64,000 bases of DNA from Lachnospiraceae bacterium (GCA_025758065.1 CP107199.1:186001-250000); one strand, 5' to 3'; positions 43,128 through 52,059 are shown, counted from the first letter of the stretch. Program-made: numbers and translations. Notes: generated by a model from the letters alone, not told the origin.

Positions 43128-44375
43128 TTATGGAGTCTGCAATGCTCCGTCCCTGCGTCTTGTCTGTGTCCATGTAGTCACAGTATTCTCACAAGGATAT
43201 TTTGCAGCCTCTTCCTCATTTAAGTCAACGCCTAAACCAGGTTTATCATTTGCATATACATAACCATTGTCAAACTCAGGCAGTCCCGGGAATACTTCAA
43301 GGAGCGCACCATGTGGTCCCTTTAATTCCTGGATAACAAAGTTTGGCGGCTCAATGCCGGACCATTCCTGTACACCAAAGTTTGGTGCTGCCAGGTCAAT
43401 ATGGATGTTTGCTGCATGAGCCAGAGGAGACATGTCTCCAGGTCCATGCCATGCAGTGCGTACACCAAACTGCTCTGCAAAAATCTGCAGCTTTCTTGCA
43501 GGTGTAATACCGCCAACCTGGCTTAAATGTACGCGGATGTAATCGATCAGCCGTTCTGAGATAAGTTTTCTCCACTCAACGGGATTGTTAAACAGCTCGC
43601 CTTCTGCGATCGGTATGGAAGTCTGCTCTCTCATTCTTGCTAACCAGTCTGTCTGCTCGATAGGTACCGGATCCTCTAAGAATAACAGATCAAATGGCTC
43701 CAGCTCTCTTGCCAGCTTAATAGCTTCAATAGGAGCAATACGCTCATGAACATCATGTACCAGATTGATCTCATATCCTAATTTGTTTCTGATTCCTTCA
43801 AACAGCTTTACTGTATTGCGGATATAGCTTCTGGAATCCAGATAAACACCTGGCTGGGTGCCCTTTGGTGCAGTTGCCGGCGTATTTCCATAGCTTTCGC
43901 CGCCGTAACCGCCGCACTGACAGCGGATATTGGTAATACCCATTTCATGGAAACGTTCAATATTTTCACACAGCTCGGAAAGATCACGGCCATCTGCGTG
44001 GCGGTATACCGGAATACCTTCCCTGCACTTTCCGCCAAACAGCTGGTACAGCGGCATATTTGCCATTTTTCCCTTAATATCCCATAATGCCATATCTACA
44101 CCGGAAATAGCATTATTTTCAATAGGGCCGTTTCTCCAGTATCCGTTCTGGTTCATCAACTGCCACAGATCTTCGATATTCTCTACATTTCTTCCAACCA
44201 GAAGAGGCTTCAAATATTCTTCTACTACCAGCTTCACAGCCAGGTGGCGGTAAGCAAAGGTTCCACATCCCAGTCCATAAAGCCCCGGTTCGCTGGTCTA
44301 CACTTTTACCACCACAAGGTTGATGCCTTCCGGCGCTGTGCAGATTACCCGTATATCACGTATGGTCACTGCCAT
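43128..44375 (-). pseudogene. Enolase-superfamily sugar-acid dehydratase (ManD/RspA-like) with in-frame amber stop
   Basis: The gene starts at ATG 44375 (MAVTIRDIRVICTAPEG) and reads 25 codons to VVVKV, then TAG (44300-44298), then continues in the same frame with TSEPGLYGLGCGTFAYRHLAVKL and 390 further codons. The downstream part is complete: HDVHERIAPIEAIK, LLFLEDPVP, IPIAEGELFN, HGPGDMSPLAHAANIH. This matches mannonate or related dehydratases that remove water from sugar acids using Mg2+. A single base change, for example GAG to TAG, explains the stop. A GTG at 44237 could give an N-truncated product lacking the capping domain start. Confidence 0.9.
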
Positions 44376-44408
44376 TTTACTATCCTCTCTTATTCACAGC
44401 CTATGTTT

Positions 44409-45491
44409 TTAACCCTTATAATCTTCCAGATCATGGATAGCCTGATAGATCATCTCTTTTGTTACAGGATAAGGTGTATGGGTCATTTCCTGATTTGCCA
44501 TTGTTGCTTCAAGGACATCCTCTAACTTGTCATCCTTTTCCAGCTCCAGATCAGCCAGGCATACAGGCAGGTCAATAGACTTATTTACTCCATAAGCCAT
44601 TTTCAGCTTATCCCAGTCCTTATCTACCATAAGATTTACCAGTGTGCCGTAGGAAACCACCTCACCGTGGAGATGTTTCTTTTCAATGTGCTCTCTCTTG
44701 GTCAGGCCATAGAATAAAGCATGTGCAATACCGCCATTGTAATCTGGATGAACGGAAACAGATACAACACCTGGGGAAACAACGATATTTAAAATGGTGT
44801 TTTCCAGTTCTTCACTGTTTCTTCCTGCCTTTGCATCATCCATTGCCTTCTTTGCATCCTTCACCATTGGATAGAAGCACATCTGTCCTGCTGTGATACC
44901 AAACTCACTGCCAAAGCTTAACTTCTCTCCTGCCTTTGCAGACCAGCTGGACTCTACATGCTTTGCCATGGCATCACCGATACCAGCCCACAGGTATTTA
45001 ACAGGAGCTGCTAAAACCAGTTTCGGGTTGATAAAGCAGTGTACCGGTACTTCCTTTAATCTTGGGATGTCGCAGAAGGAACCATCCTCATGGTACATAA
45101 TACTGATCTGGGTAACAGGAGCGCAGTTAGACGCAATGGAAGGAGCGGTAAATACCGGTTTTCCAAGGTGATCTGCAGCCAGTTTTGCTGTATCGATACA
45201 CTTTCCACCGCCTACTGCAAGGAGCATATCTGCTTCCTGTACCGCCGGATCATTTGAGATCTTATCAGCGTTTTCATGGGTTGCATCATGTCCATACAGC
45301 CATTCTGTAGTAATTGTAAGACCTGCCTTTTCCAGTGCAGGAACTACATATTCCCTTGCTGCCTTCCATGCTCTTTCTCCGTGGATCACTGCTACTTTTT
45401 TTCCATATCTTCCCATTTCATCATGGAAAGCGTCAAATGCATTCTCGCCAATGGTAAAACGTGGGAGAAAAATTGAATCCATTGCGTTCAT
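44409..45491 (-). CDS. Iron-containing alcohol dehydrogenase (GldA-like)
   Basis: A 360-aa group III dehydrogenase from ATG 45491, which follows AGGAGG by 6 bases. Hallmarks: MLLAVGGGKCIDTAKLAADHLGKP (NAD-binding GGGK), FTAPSIASNCAPVT, WAGIGDAMAKHVE and the metal-binding His residues in HALFYGLTKREHIEKKHLHGEVVSYG. The nearest named relatives are glycerol dehydrogenases; in this operon it more likely reduces a keto sugar acid or aldehyde. It is one of two intact enzymes in the operon, lying between the IolB remnant and the broken enolase-family gene. Confidence 0.9.
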   Translation of the reverse strand: MNAMDSIFLPRFTIGENAFDAFHDEMGRYGKKVAVIHGERAWKAAREYVVPALEKAGLTITTEWLYGHDATHENADKISNDPAVQEADMLLAVGGGKCIDTAKLAADHLGKPVFTAPSIASNCAPVTQISIMYHEDGSFCDIPRLKEVPVHCFINPKLVLAAPVKYLWAGIGDAMAKHVESSWSAKAGEKLSFGSEFGITAGQMCFYPMVKDAKKAMDDAKAGRNSEELENTILNIVVSPGVVSVSVHPDYNGGIAHALFYGLTKREHIEKKHLHGEVVSYGTLVNLMVDKDWDKLKMAYGVNKSIDLPVCLADLELEKDDKLEDVLEATMANQEMTHTPYPVTKEMIYQAIHDLEDYKG

Positions 45492-45537
45492 GTTTCTGCC
45501 TCCTAAATACAACTCTTAACTTTACTTTGTCTCTGGC

Positions 45538-45857
45538 CTAATTCATTTCTGCACGCTTCGGGTCCAGAACTGCCAGATCATAACGACGACTCTTGTGGGA
45601 ATGTGCTGCCAGTACCCATAAATATGTATTTCTGGTTCCTGGTGCAGCTACTGTAGGATGGTAACCTCTTGGTGCCAGGATCATAGTACCACTCTTAACA
45701 GTATGAGCTACTACTCCATGAGTATCTCCTGGTTCTACATAGCTTAAATGCAGTCCAAAATGAGGATCATCCATATCAAAGTAGCAATAAACCTCTTCCA
45801 GATCCTTCTCATGCTCATGAGGTGGCCAACTGGTCCATGCACCATTTCCACCGTTGG
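45538..45857 (-). pseudogene. 5' truncated IolB/KduI-family isomerase
   Basis: About 106 codons of the C-terminal half of a 5-deoxyglucuronate isomerase-like cupin: NGGNGAWTSWPPHEHEKDLE, LEEVYCYFDM, MILAPRGYHPTVAAPG and TYLWVLAAHSHKSRRYDLAVLDP. The HEH metal motif and the Glu are present, but family members have about 270 residues and the first half is absent. Upstream the frame runs directly into repeat element D3, which supplies a chance ATG at 45933. The break therefore coincides with the repeat. Reading frame is open but the product would lack the N-terminal cupin. Confidence 0.85.
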
Positions 45858-45950
45858 TGGTCCAAGAAAAACAAATTCCACCTGCGGTGGCGCTTGTTTT
45901 GCCATGCATATCGAGAATGCGCCAGTGACGCATTCGAAGATTTCTTTGGA
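45855..45950. repeat. Repeat family D, copy 3, at the junction of ilvD-like gene and iolB remnant
   Basis: GGTCCAAGAAAAACAAATTC and CCACCTGCGGTGG with GCGCTTGTTTT match the D unit at 30496-30549. A 45-base insert holding a further hairpin (GAATGCG/CGCATTC) follows, then TTTCTTTGGAC. One end abuts the stop codon of the IlvD-like gene, the other the truncated isomerase. Confidence 0.78.
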
Positions 45951-47738
45951 CTACACCATATATCCGCCTTTAATAGGTGATACTGCATGTTCAGAGAACA
46001 GCTTAAGGGTTCCCTTGGTATATTTCGGAGGCTTTGGCTGCCATTTGGCTTTTCTGGCCTTTAAGATCTCTTCCATTTCCTCTGGAGTACGCTTTTCACC
46101 TTTTACACCTACGATCTCCAGTCTGCGCTCTTTTACATTAATATAGATCAGGTCGTCTTCTTCTACCAATGCAATAGGTCCGCCTGCAGCAGCTTCCGGG
46201 CTTACATGGCCGATAACCGGGCCTCTGGATGCACCGGAGAAACGTCCGTCAGTGATCAGAGCCACGCTGGAAGCCAGTTTCGGGTCAGAGCAGATGGCTT
46301 CACCTGTATAGAACATTTCAGGCATACCGCTTCCCTTTGGTCCCTCATAGCGGATAAAGATAGCATCCCCTGGTTTTACCTTTCTCTTAAGAACAGCGTC
46401 AATACACTCTTCCTCACTGTTAAATGGTCTTGCAAGAAGGGTTGCCTCAAACATTTCCTTCGGGCATGCAGTGTGCTTGATCACACAGCCTTCCGGAGCC
46501 AGGTTGCCCTTTAAAATAGCAATGCTTCCATCTGTTCCCTTTGCATCATCAAAGGCATGGATGATCTCTGTACGCTTGATCTCGCGTCCTAACAGCTTGC
46601 CCTTTTCCTTTAACAGTTCATCACAGTGGTCATAGAAACCATTTTTCTTTAATTCTTCCAGGTTCTCACCTAAGGTCTTGCCTGTAACTGTCATTACATC
46701 CAGATGCAGCATATCCTTGATTTCTTCCATAACTCTTGGAACACCGCCTGCATAATAGAAATACTGGGCTGGCCAGTCACCGGATGGACGGATATTAAGC
46801 AGGTAATGAGCCCCTCTGTGCATACGGTCAAAGGTTTCTGCATCTACTTCAAAGCCAAATTCATGGGCAATAGCAGGAATGTGCATGGTTGCATTGGTAG
46901 AGCCGCTGATAGCAGCATGTACCATAATAGCGTTCTCAAAGCTCTTCATGGTAACGATATCCTTTGCTTTGATACCTTTTTCTACTAACTTCATCAGCTG
47001 TTTTCCTGCATCATAAGCAGCCTGCTTTAATTCCGGTGCAGTTGCAGGCATCAGGGCAGTGCCTGGAAGCATCAGGCCTAATGCTTCTGCCATGATCTGC
47101 ATGGTGGAAGCAGTACCCATAAAGGAACATGCACCGCAGCTTGGGCATGCATTGTGCTTATAATAATTTAACTGTTCCTCCGGGATCTCGCCTCTCTTTT
47201 CCTGTGCATCGAATTTACCGATCTGCTCCAGTGTCAGCAGTTCGTTAATAGCGCAGGCCGGGGCATTTTCCACATACTTAGGTGTAATAGTATGGGCTTC
47301 CATAACACCGCCGGTAACTACAATAGCACTCATATCCTTTAAACGGCCAATACCCATTAAAATAGCAGGCACAGACTTGTCGCAGCTGGCAATAAACATG
47401 CCGCCGTCAAAGCCGCTTGCCATTCCGTGAACTTCGATCATATTGGTCATCATATCTCTGTGTGCAAGAGAATAGTTAATGCCGTCATGTCCCTGGGCAA
47501 TACCATCGCAGATATCGGTCACATAATATCTGGCTGCTTTTCCTCCGTTATCGTTAACTGCTTTTACGCCCTCTTCTACAAACTGGTTCAGATGGGCACT
47601 TCCCGGATGGCTGTCACCAAAAGAGCTTTCTACCAAAATCTGAGGTTTATCCAGATCTTCCACGCTCCATCCCATTCCGATCTTTAACGGGTCATTTTCC
47701 GGTGCAAGTTTTCTAACTTCCTGACTGTGTAACTTCAT
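45951..47738 (-). CDS. IlvD/Edd family dehydratase, probably a sugar-acid dehydratase
   Basis: About 595 aa from ATG 47738, six bases after AAGGAGA. Family signatures are DICDGIAQGHDGINYSLAHRD, the iron-sulfur ligands in ASCDKSVPA and ACPSCGACSFMGTASTMQ, and ALITDGRFSGASRGPVIGHVSPEAAAGGPIALVEEDD. Amino-acid, gluconate, xylonate and arabonate dehydratases all belong here; the company of an enolase-family dehydratase, SDR and IolB-like genes points to a sugar acid. It is the first gene of the operon. Its stop TAG lies exactly at the edge of repeat D3. A promoter with two matching half-sites lies upstream. Confidence 0.88.
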   Translation of the reverse strand: MKLHSQEVRKLAPENDPLKIGMGWSVEDLDKPQILVESSFGDSHPGSAHLNQFVEEGVKAVNDNGGKAARYYVTDICDGIAQGHDGINYSLAHRDMMTNMIEVHGMASGFDGGMFIASCDKSVPAILMGIGRLKDMSAIVVTGGVMEAHTITPKYVENAPACAINELLTLEQIGKFDAQEKRGEIPEEQLNYYKHNACPSCGACSFMGTASTMQIMAEALGLMLPGTALMPATAPELKQAAYDAGKQLMKLVEKGIKAKDIVTMKSFENAIMVHAAISGSTNATMHIPAIAHEFGFEVDAETFDRMHRGAHYLLNIRPSGDWPAQYFYYAGGVPRVMEEIKDMLHLDVMTVTGKTLGENLEELKKNGFYDHCDELLKEKGKLLGREIKRTEIIHAFDDAKGTDGSIAILKGNLAPEGCVIKHTACPKEMFEATLLARPFNSEEECIDAVLKRKVKPGDAIFIRYEGPKGSGMPEMFYTGEAICSDPKLASSVALITDGRFSGASRGPVIGHVSPEAAAGGPIALVEEDDLIYINVKERRLEIVGVKGEKRTPEEMEEILKARKAKWQPKPPKYTKGTLKLFSEHAVSPIKGGYMV

Positions 47739-47787
47739 AGCCACTCTCCTTTAACTTGTAACTTATCATATTATTTTCTCAAAATTC

Positions 47788-47847
47788 ATCTGACATCTTG
47801 TGAGTTTAGATTAGCATTTTTTCATTAAAAAAGCAATAGGTCAGACA
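47788..47847 (-). promoter_or_regulatory. Promoter and candidate GntR half-sites of the sugar-acid operon
   Basis: On the minus strand TTGCTT (47831-47836) and TAATCT (47808-47813) are spaced by 17 bases. The block ATCTGACAT (47788-47796) lies downstream and GTCAGACA (47840-47847) upstream of the promoter. Related blocks occur before gntR. Confidence 0.6.
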
Positions 47848-47858
47848 AATTTTGATGC

Positions 47859-47907
47859 AAAAAAAGAAGCCTGCAACGGTTTTTATCCGTCACAGACTTC
47901 TTTTTAC
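47859..47907. terminator. Terminator of groESL
   Basis: AAAAAGAAGCCTG and CAGACTTCTTTTT form a long stem around about 20 bases, T-rich on both strands. It lies 30 bases after the groEL stop and upstream of the sugar-acid operon promoter. Confidence 0.9.
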
Positions 47908-47937
47908 TAACAGTACATCCCTATTTTATATTTCTGA

Positions 47938-49560
47938 TTAATACATTCCGCCCATATCAGGTGCAGCCGGAGCAGCTGGTGCCGGCTCCTTGATAGTTGC
48001 TACTACAGACTCAGTGGTCAGCAAAGTAGATGCAACGCTGTTTGCATTCTGTAATGCGCTTCTTGTAACCTTAACAGGATCCAGGATTCCTGCTTCGATC
48101 ATATTTACGAAAGTCTCGTTGTAAGCATCAAAGCCTTCACCAACTGGTGATTCTTTAACCTTGTTTACAATAACAGCGCCTTCCAGACCTGCATTTGCTA
48201 CAATGTGGAACAGAGGAGCTTCCAGAGCCTTTAAGATGATCTTTGCACCGGTCTTCTCATCGCCTTCCAGAGTATCAACTACCTTCTGAACATCAGCAGT
48301 AGCATGTGCATAAGCAGAACCGCCGCCTGCGATAATTCCTTCTTCAACTGCTGCACGGGTTGCATTTAATGCATCTTCCATACGAAGCTTAGCTTCTTTC
48401 ATCTCAGTCTCAGTAGCAGCACCTACACGGATAACAGCTACGCCGCCAGCCAGCTTAGCCAGACGCTCCTGTAATTTTTCTCTGTCGAAATCAGAGGTAG
48501 TCTCAGCGATCTGCTTACGGATCTGTGCAACTCTTGCTGCGATCATTTCCTTGCTGCCGTTACCATCAACAATAACTGTGTTCTCTTTCTGAACCTTAAC
48601 GGATTTTGCACGGCCTAACTGCTCCATGGTAGCATCCTTTAATTCCAGGCCAACTTCCTCAGAGATAACAGTACCGCCTGTTAAAATAGCGATATCCTGT
48701 AACATTTCTTTTCTTCTGTCGCCGTAACCTGGAGCCTTTACAGCAACTACATTGAAAGTACCTCTTAACTTGTTTACGATCAGGGTTGTAAGAGCTTCGC
48801 CTTCTACATCTTCAGCGATGATCAGCAGTCTTGCGCCCATCTTTACGATCTGCTCAAGGATCGGCAGGATCTCCTGAATGTTGGAGATTTTCTTATCAGT
48901 GATCAGGATGTATGGATCATCCAGATTTGCTTCCATCTTATCCATATCGGTGCACATATACGCAGACAGATAACCTCTGTCAAACTGCATACCTTCTACC
49001 AGATCAAGCTCTGTCTTCATTGTCTTGGATTCTTCAATAGTGATAACGCCATCTTTGGAAACCTTTTCCATAGCGTCTGCTACCATAGTACCTACTTCAT
49101 CATCAGAAGCAGAGATAGCTGCTACTCTTGCGATCTGTGCCTTGCCACCTACCGGCTGGCTCATCTTCTTAATAGCTTCTACAGCTGCATCAGTTGCCTT
49201 CTTCATACCTTTTCTTAAGATGATCGGGTTAGCACCTGCAGCCAGGTTCTTCATACCTTCATTTACCATAGCCTGTGCCAGTACAGTTGCTGTGGTAGTA
49301 CCATCACCAGCTACGTCATTTGTCTTGGAAGCAACTTCCTTGATCAGCTGGGCACCCATGTTCTCAAATGGATCTGCCAGTTCGATCTCTTTTGCAATGG
49401 TAACACCATCATTTGTAATCAATGGAGCACCAAAAGACTTATCCAGAACTACGTTGCGTCCTTTTGGTCCTAAAGTTACGCGAACAGTATCTGCTAACTG
49501 ATTTACACCTGCTTCCAGTGCCTTGCGGGCTTCTACACCATATTTAATCTGCTTTGCCAT
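47938..49560 (-). CDS. groEL: Chaperonin GroEL (Hsp60)
   Basis: A 540-aa group I chaperonin matching GroEL throughout: MAKQIKYGVEARKALEAGVN, the ATP site DGTTTATVLA, VTLGPKGRNVVLDKSFGAP, AAVEEGIIAGGGSAYAHA, and a short DMGGMY tail, less Gly-Met-rich than in E. coli. It forms the double-ring folding chamber with GroES. ATG 49560 follows a GGAGGT site. Co-transcribed with groES 106 bases upstream from a CIRCE-controlled promoter. Confidence 0.98.
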   Translation of the reverse strand: MAKQIKYGVEARKALEAGVNQLADTVRVTLGPKGRNVVLDKSFGAPLITNDGVTIAKEIELADPFENMGAQLIKEVASKTNDVAGDGTTTATVLAQAMVNEGMKNLAAGANPIILRKGMKKATDAAVEAIKKMSQPVGGKAQIARVAAISASDDEVGTMVADAMEKVSKDGVITIEESKTMKTELDLVEGMQFDRGYLSAYMCTDMDKMEANLDDPYILITDKKISNIQEILPILEQIVKMGARLLIIAEDVEGEALTTLIVNKLRGTFNVVAVKAPGYGDRRKEMLQDIAILTGGTVISEEVGLELKDATMEQLGRAKSVKVQKENTVIVDGNGSKEMIAARVAQIRKQIAETTSDFDREKLQERLAKLAGGVAVIRVGAATETEMKEAKLRMEDALNATRAAVEEGIIAGGGSAYAHATADVQKVVDTLEGDEKTGAKIILKALEAPLFHIVANAGLEGAVIVNKVKESPVGEGFDAYNETFVNMIEAGILDPVKVTRSALQNANSVASTLLTTESVVATIKEPAPAAPAAPDMGGMY

Positions 49561-49666
49561 GATTATCTACCTCCAAACGGTCTATACTCTAAAATTTTCG
49601 TTTTTTATACTATATACGGGAATCGCGAACTAAACGGAAAACGCAAAATGCCAAAGGCATTTTTCT

Positions 49667-49951
49667 TTACTCTACAACTGCTAAAATGTCGCTCTGTTTT
49701 ACGATCACGTATTTTTCTTTTTCTAACTCTACTTCTGTACCTGAGTATTTGGAATAAATAACTTTATCTCCAGCCTTTACCTGCATGGTAACTTCCTTGC
49801 CATCAACTACACCGCCAGGGCCTACTGCGATCACTTCTGCCTGCTGTGGTTTTTCTTTTGCTGCGCCTGGAAGAACAATACCAGATGCTGTGGTCTCCTC
49901 TGCAACTAACTGCTTTAATACAACTTTGTCAAATAATGGAACTAACTTCAT
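49667..49951 (-). CDS. groES: Co-chaperonin GroES (Hsp10)
   Basis: A 94-aa GroES: MKLVPLFDKVVLKQL, the mobile loop EETTASGIVLPGAAKEKPQQ, VIAVGPGGVVDGK and GDKVIYSKYSGTEVELEKEKYVIVKQSDILAV. It caps GroEL. ATG 49951 follows AAGGAGGAAT. Its 5' leader is unusually long, about 240 bases from the predicted start of transcription, and holds the large palindromic element C1. Confidence 0.98.
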   Translation of the reverse strand: MKLVPLFDKVVLKQLVAEETTASGIVLPGAAKEKPQQAEVIAVGPGGVVDGKEVTMQVKAGDKVIYSKYSGTEVELEKEKYVIVKQSDILAVVE

Positions 49952-49982
49952 AACTAGATTCCTCCTTGATCATCATATGTTC

Positions 49983-50133
49983 TCTCGGAATCTTTCTGTG
50001 CTTGATTTTGTGAGAAGATTTTTTGTCAGTTGTGCCCAAATTTCTGAGGCGTACGCAGTGCGTACCTTGATGAAATTTGAGTGCGACTGGCGGAAAAACG
50101 GCCACAAAAGCAAGTGCAGGAAAGACTCCGAGA
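49983..50133. repeat. Repeat family C, full palindromic copy in the groES leader
   Basis: Two arms of about 62 bases (49983-50045 and 50072-50133) are inverted copies of each other at roughly three quarters identity (TCTCGGAATCTTTCTGTGCT against the inverse of the right arm, TCTCGGAGTCTTTCCTGCAC). The tip is GCGTACGCAGTGCGTAC. It lies between the CIRCE promoter and the groES ribosome site, so it is transcribed into the groESL leader. A half copy is at 18352-18433. Confidence 0.85.
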
Positions 50134-50200
50134 AGACATTCATTCTTATTTTTCTACCTGCAGCCTCTTATTTTCGCTGCTTCTTTCACTCACAATGTAA

Positions 50201-50243
50201 GTTATAGCACCGTTTGTTAGCACTGTCAAGTTCTGAGTGCTAA
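50201..50243 (-). promoter_or_regulatory. groESL promoter with CIRCE operator (HrcA)
   Basis: CIRCE lies at 50217-50243: TTAGCACTG, nine spacer bases, GAGTGCTAA, one mismatch from the canonical inverted repeat. On the minus strand the -35 TTGACA (50224-50229) is inside CIRCE and the -10 TATAAC (50201-50206) follows after exactly 17 bases. HrcA binding would block polymerase directly; heat shock relieves it. Confidence 0.95.
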
Positions 50244-50261
50244 TTTCTTTGTGAAGATTTT

Positions 50262-50398
50262 GTGAAGCCTTGATTTTACGGGCTTCACAGGGATTTTCCA
50301 CTTACTTTCACACTCAATTTTCTTGGTTTGACCACATTTTTACGACAAATTCTTGGAAAAATATATTCGTCTGATTTTCTTACCACATTTTACGACAA
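50262..50398. other. Probable island end: palindrome and direct repeats for integrase
   Basis: Between CIRCE and the integrase stop are an 8-bp inverted repeat (GTGAAGCC 50262-50269, GGCTTCAC 50281-50288) and two direct repeats, ACCACATTTTTACGACAA (50331-50348) and ACCACATTTTACGACAA (50382-50398). Direct repeats next to int are typical arm-type binding sites of Tn916-like integrases. The exact attachment core cannot be fixed without the other end of the island. Confidence 0.6.
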
Positions 50399-50409
50399 CG
50401 ACTTCTGGT

Positions 50410-51633
50410 TTATACCACAGCAGGTACAGTTTCCGGCAGGTTCATTTTAGACATCTCATTCTCCACGTGAGACTTCTCAGCAATATGATTGTAGACATTC
50501 ATTGTGATCTGTGCATCTGAATGGCCCATCACATACTGCATAACTTTGGGATTGACATTGTTCTCACCCAATCTGGTACATCCCGTATGACGAAGAGTAT
50601 GCGATGAAATGGGAGGCATCAGCTCCGGCTCTCGCTTCTCTTCTTCTGCCAGTTTGCTTTCTTTCTTATTATAGGCATTGACAATATTTTTCAGAAAGCT
50701 GTTCACTCCCGCCGGCATGATCGGACGCCCATGTTTTGTATTGAAGATGAATCCACTACGTCCACCGATCTCAACATTACTCTGCAAACCAAGCATCAGA
50801 TTCAGTTCTCTCTGCTTACGGAACGCATCATATACCATCTGTGTCATAGGAATATCTCTGATTCCTGCATCCGTTTTGGTTTCTGAATCATGGAAACAAT
50901 ATCCTTCATCACCTTCATAATACACAAGCTGTCCACCTACATGAATCTCCCGGTTCTTCATATCCACATCTGACCAGGTTAAGCCGATAGTCTCACTCAC
51001 TCTCAGGCAAGCCCCAAACATAACCTGCATCATTGGAAGATGAGGCTTATACACATTACTCTGTTCAACAAACTGCAGAAGTTTTTCCTGCTGTTCCAGT
51101 GTCAGTGCTTCTTTCTCTTTTGCCGGAGCCCCATAATCTCCAAGTGTTCCTGTTACCGGATTCTTGCGGATAATCCCATCTTCCACTGCTAGTTCAAAAC
51201 TGGGATTCAATAAACCATAAAGACCTTTGATCGTGCTGTGTGCCAGTCCTTCATCTGACAATGTGGAAAAGAATGTCCTTACATGAGATGTCTTAAAATC
51301 CAAAACACGAATATTTCCCAAAGTATTTCGTATCCGGTAATCCCACATACGGATATAATTCTTTTTCGTTCTTTCCTTGATATTCTTTGTTGCCATGTAT
51401 CGCTCAAACAACGTATTTACGGTCAGCTTCTTGACTGATGAATCTGTAATAAGCAGATCATCCATATCCTTATTGATCTTCTTTTCCATTTCTCGCAAAC
51501 TCGCCAGATCAGCTGCATAAACCGAATTACGCTTTCCGGTAATTTCATCCTTGTAGCGATACTCATAACGTCCATCCGGACGCTGATATTCACCTGTTTT
51601 TAAATTTCTGCCTTTATTATCTTTTCTTGCCAT
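50410..51633 (-). CDS. int: Tyrosine recombinase / integrase of Tn916 type
   Basis: About 407 aa from ATG 51633 (MARKDNKGRNLKTGEYQRPDG). The N-terminal arm-binding domain (YEYRYKDEITGKRNSVYA) is of the Tn916 kind; a SAM-like core-binding domain follows (NIKERTKKNYIRMWDYRI). Catalytic residues are visible as Arg in GACLRVSETIGL, HTLRHTGCTRLGE (His-x-x-Arg) and GHSDAQITMNVYNHI with the final Tyr. It would integrate and excise the island. Stop lies 12 bases from direct repeats at the presumed island end. Confidence 0.94.
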   Translation of the reverse strand: MARKDNKGRNLKTGEYQRPDGRYEYRYKDEITGKRNSVYAADLASLREMEKKINKDMDDLLITDSSVKKLTVNTLFERYMATKNIKERTKKNYIRMWDYRIRNTLGNIRVLDFKTSHVRTFFSTLSDEGLAHSTIKGLYGLLNPSFELAVEDGIIRKNPVTGTLGDYGAPAKEKEALTLEQQEKLLQFVEQSNVYKPHLPMMQVMFGACLRVSETIGLTWSDVDMKNREIHVGGQLVYYEGDEGYCFHDSETKTDAGIRDIPMTQMVYDAFRKQRELNLMLGLQSNVEIGGRSGFIFNTKHGRPIMPAGVNSFLKNIVNAYNKKESKLAEEEKREPELMPPISSHTLRHTGCTRLGENNVNPKVMQYVMGHSDAQITMNVYNHIAEKSHVENEMSKMNLPETVPAVV

Positions 51634-51864
51634 ATCAATCATTCCTTTCACTTCATTTTTCGTTATTCGGAATGATTTTTGTCCTGTTGGTATCAGTCAT
51701 ATACTGTCTGATATCTGCTCACAGATTAACATAATATTTTATGATTTCCAAGGGTAAATTCCTGCAAAATGCTAATTTTTATTTGCCTGTTTTACAGGAA
51801 TATTTTCCCTTTTTTACTTTTCATTCCGAAGGAAAGTTGTTGTATTTTATCTTCTCATCTTTCA

Positions 51865-52059
51865 TTACACTGCCATTGCATCAAGATATTTTTTTATCTT
51901 ATCCACGTTATAAAGAACACGTCTTCCAATAATCACTCTTGCTTCTGCATAATCTGCAATTTTCTTTGCAGTTACTTCTCCGCAGGATAACATTGCCATT
52001 AATCCTTCAATATCTACCGTCAGACGATTCTCAGCCTTATACTCTGTTGTTTTTCTCAT
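51865..52059 (-). CDS. Excisionase-like small DNA-binding protein
   Basis: 64 aa from ATG 52059, which follows GGAGG. The sequence (MRKTTEYKAENRLTVDIEGL, then AMLSCGEVTAKKIADYAEARVIIGRRVLYNVDKIKKYLDA) is a MerR-like winged helix of the Xis/DUF6462 type found before Tn916-like integrases, where it directs excision. The pair xis-int is the classical recombination module. The 230 bases between it and int are AT-rich without a gene. Confidence 0.85.
   Translation of the reverse strand: MRKTTEYKAENRLTVDIEGLMAMLSCGEVTAKKIADYAEARVIIGRRVLYNVDKIKKYLDAMAV

Noticed and set aside
44298..44300. Pyrrolysine or selenocysteine-like readthrough at the in-frame TAG
   Set aside because: The homologous position is not catalytic and no Pyl genes or downstream element are visible; a nonsense mutation is simpler.
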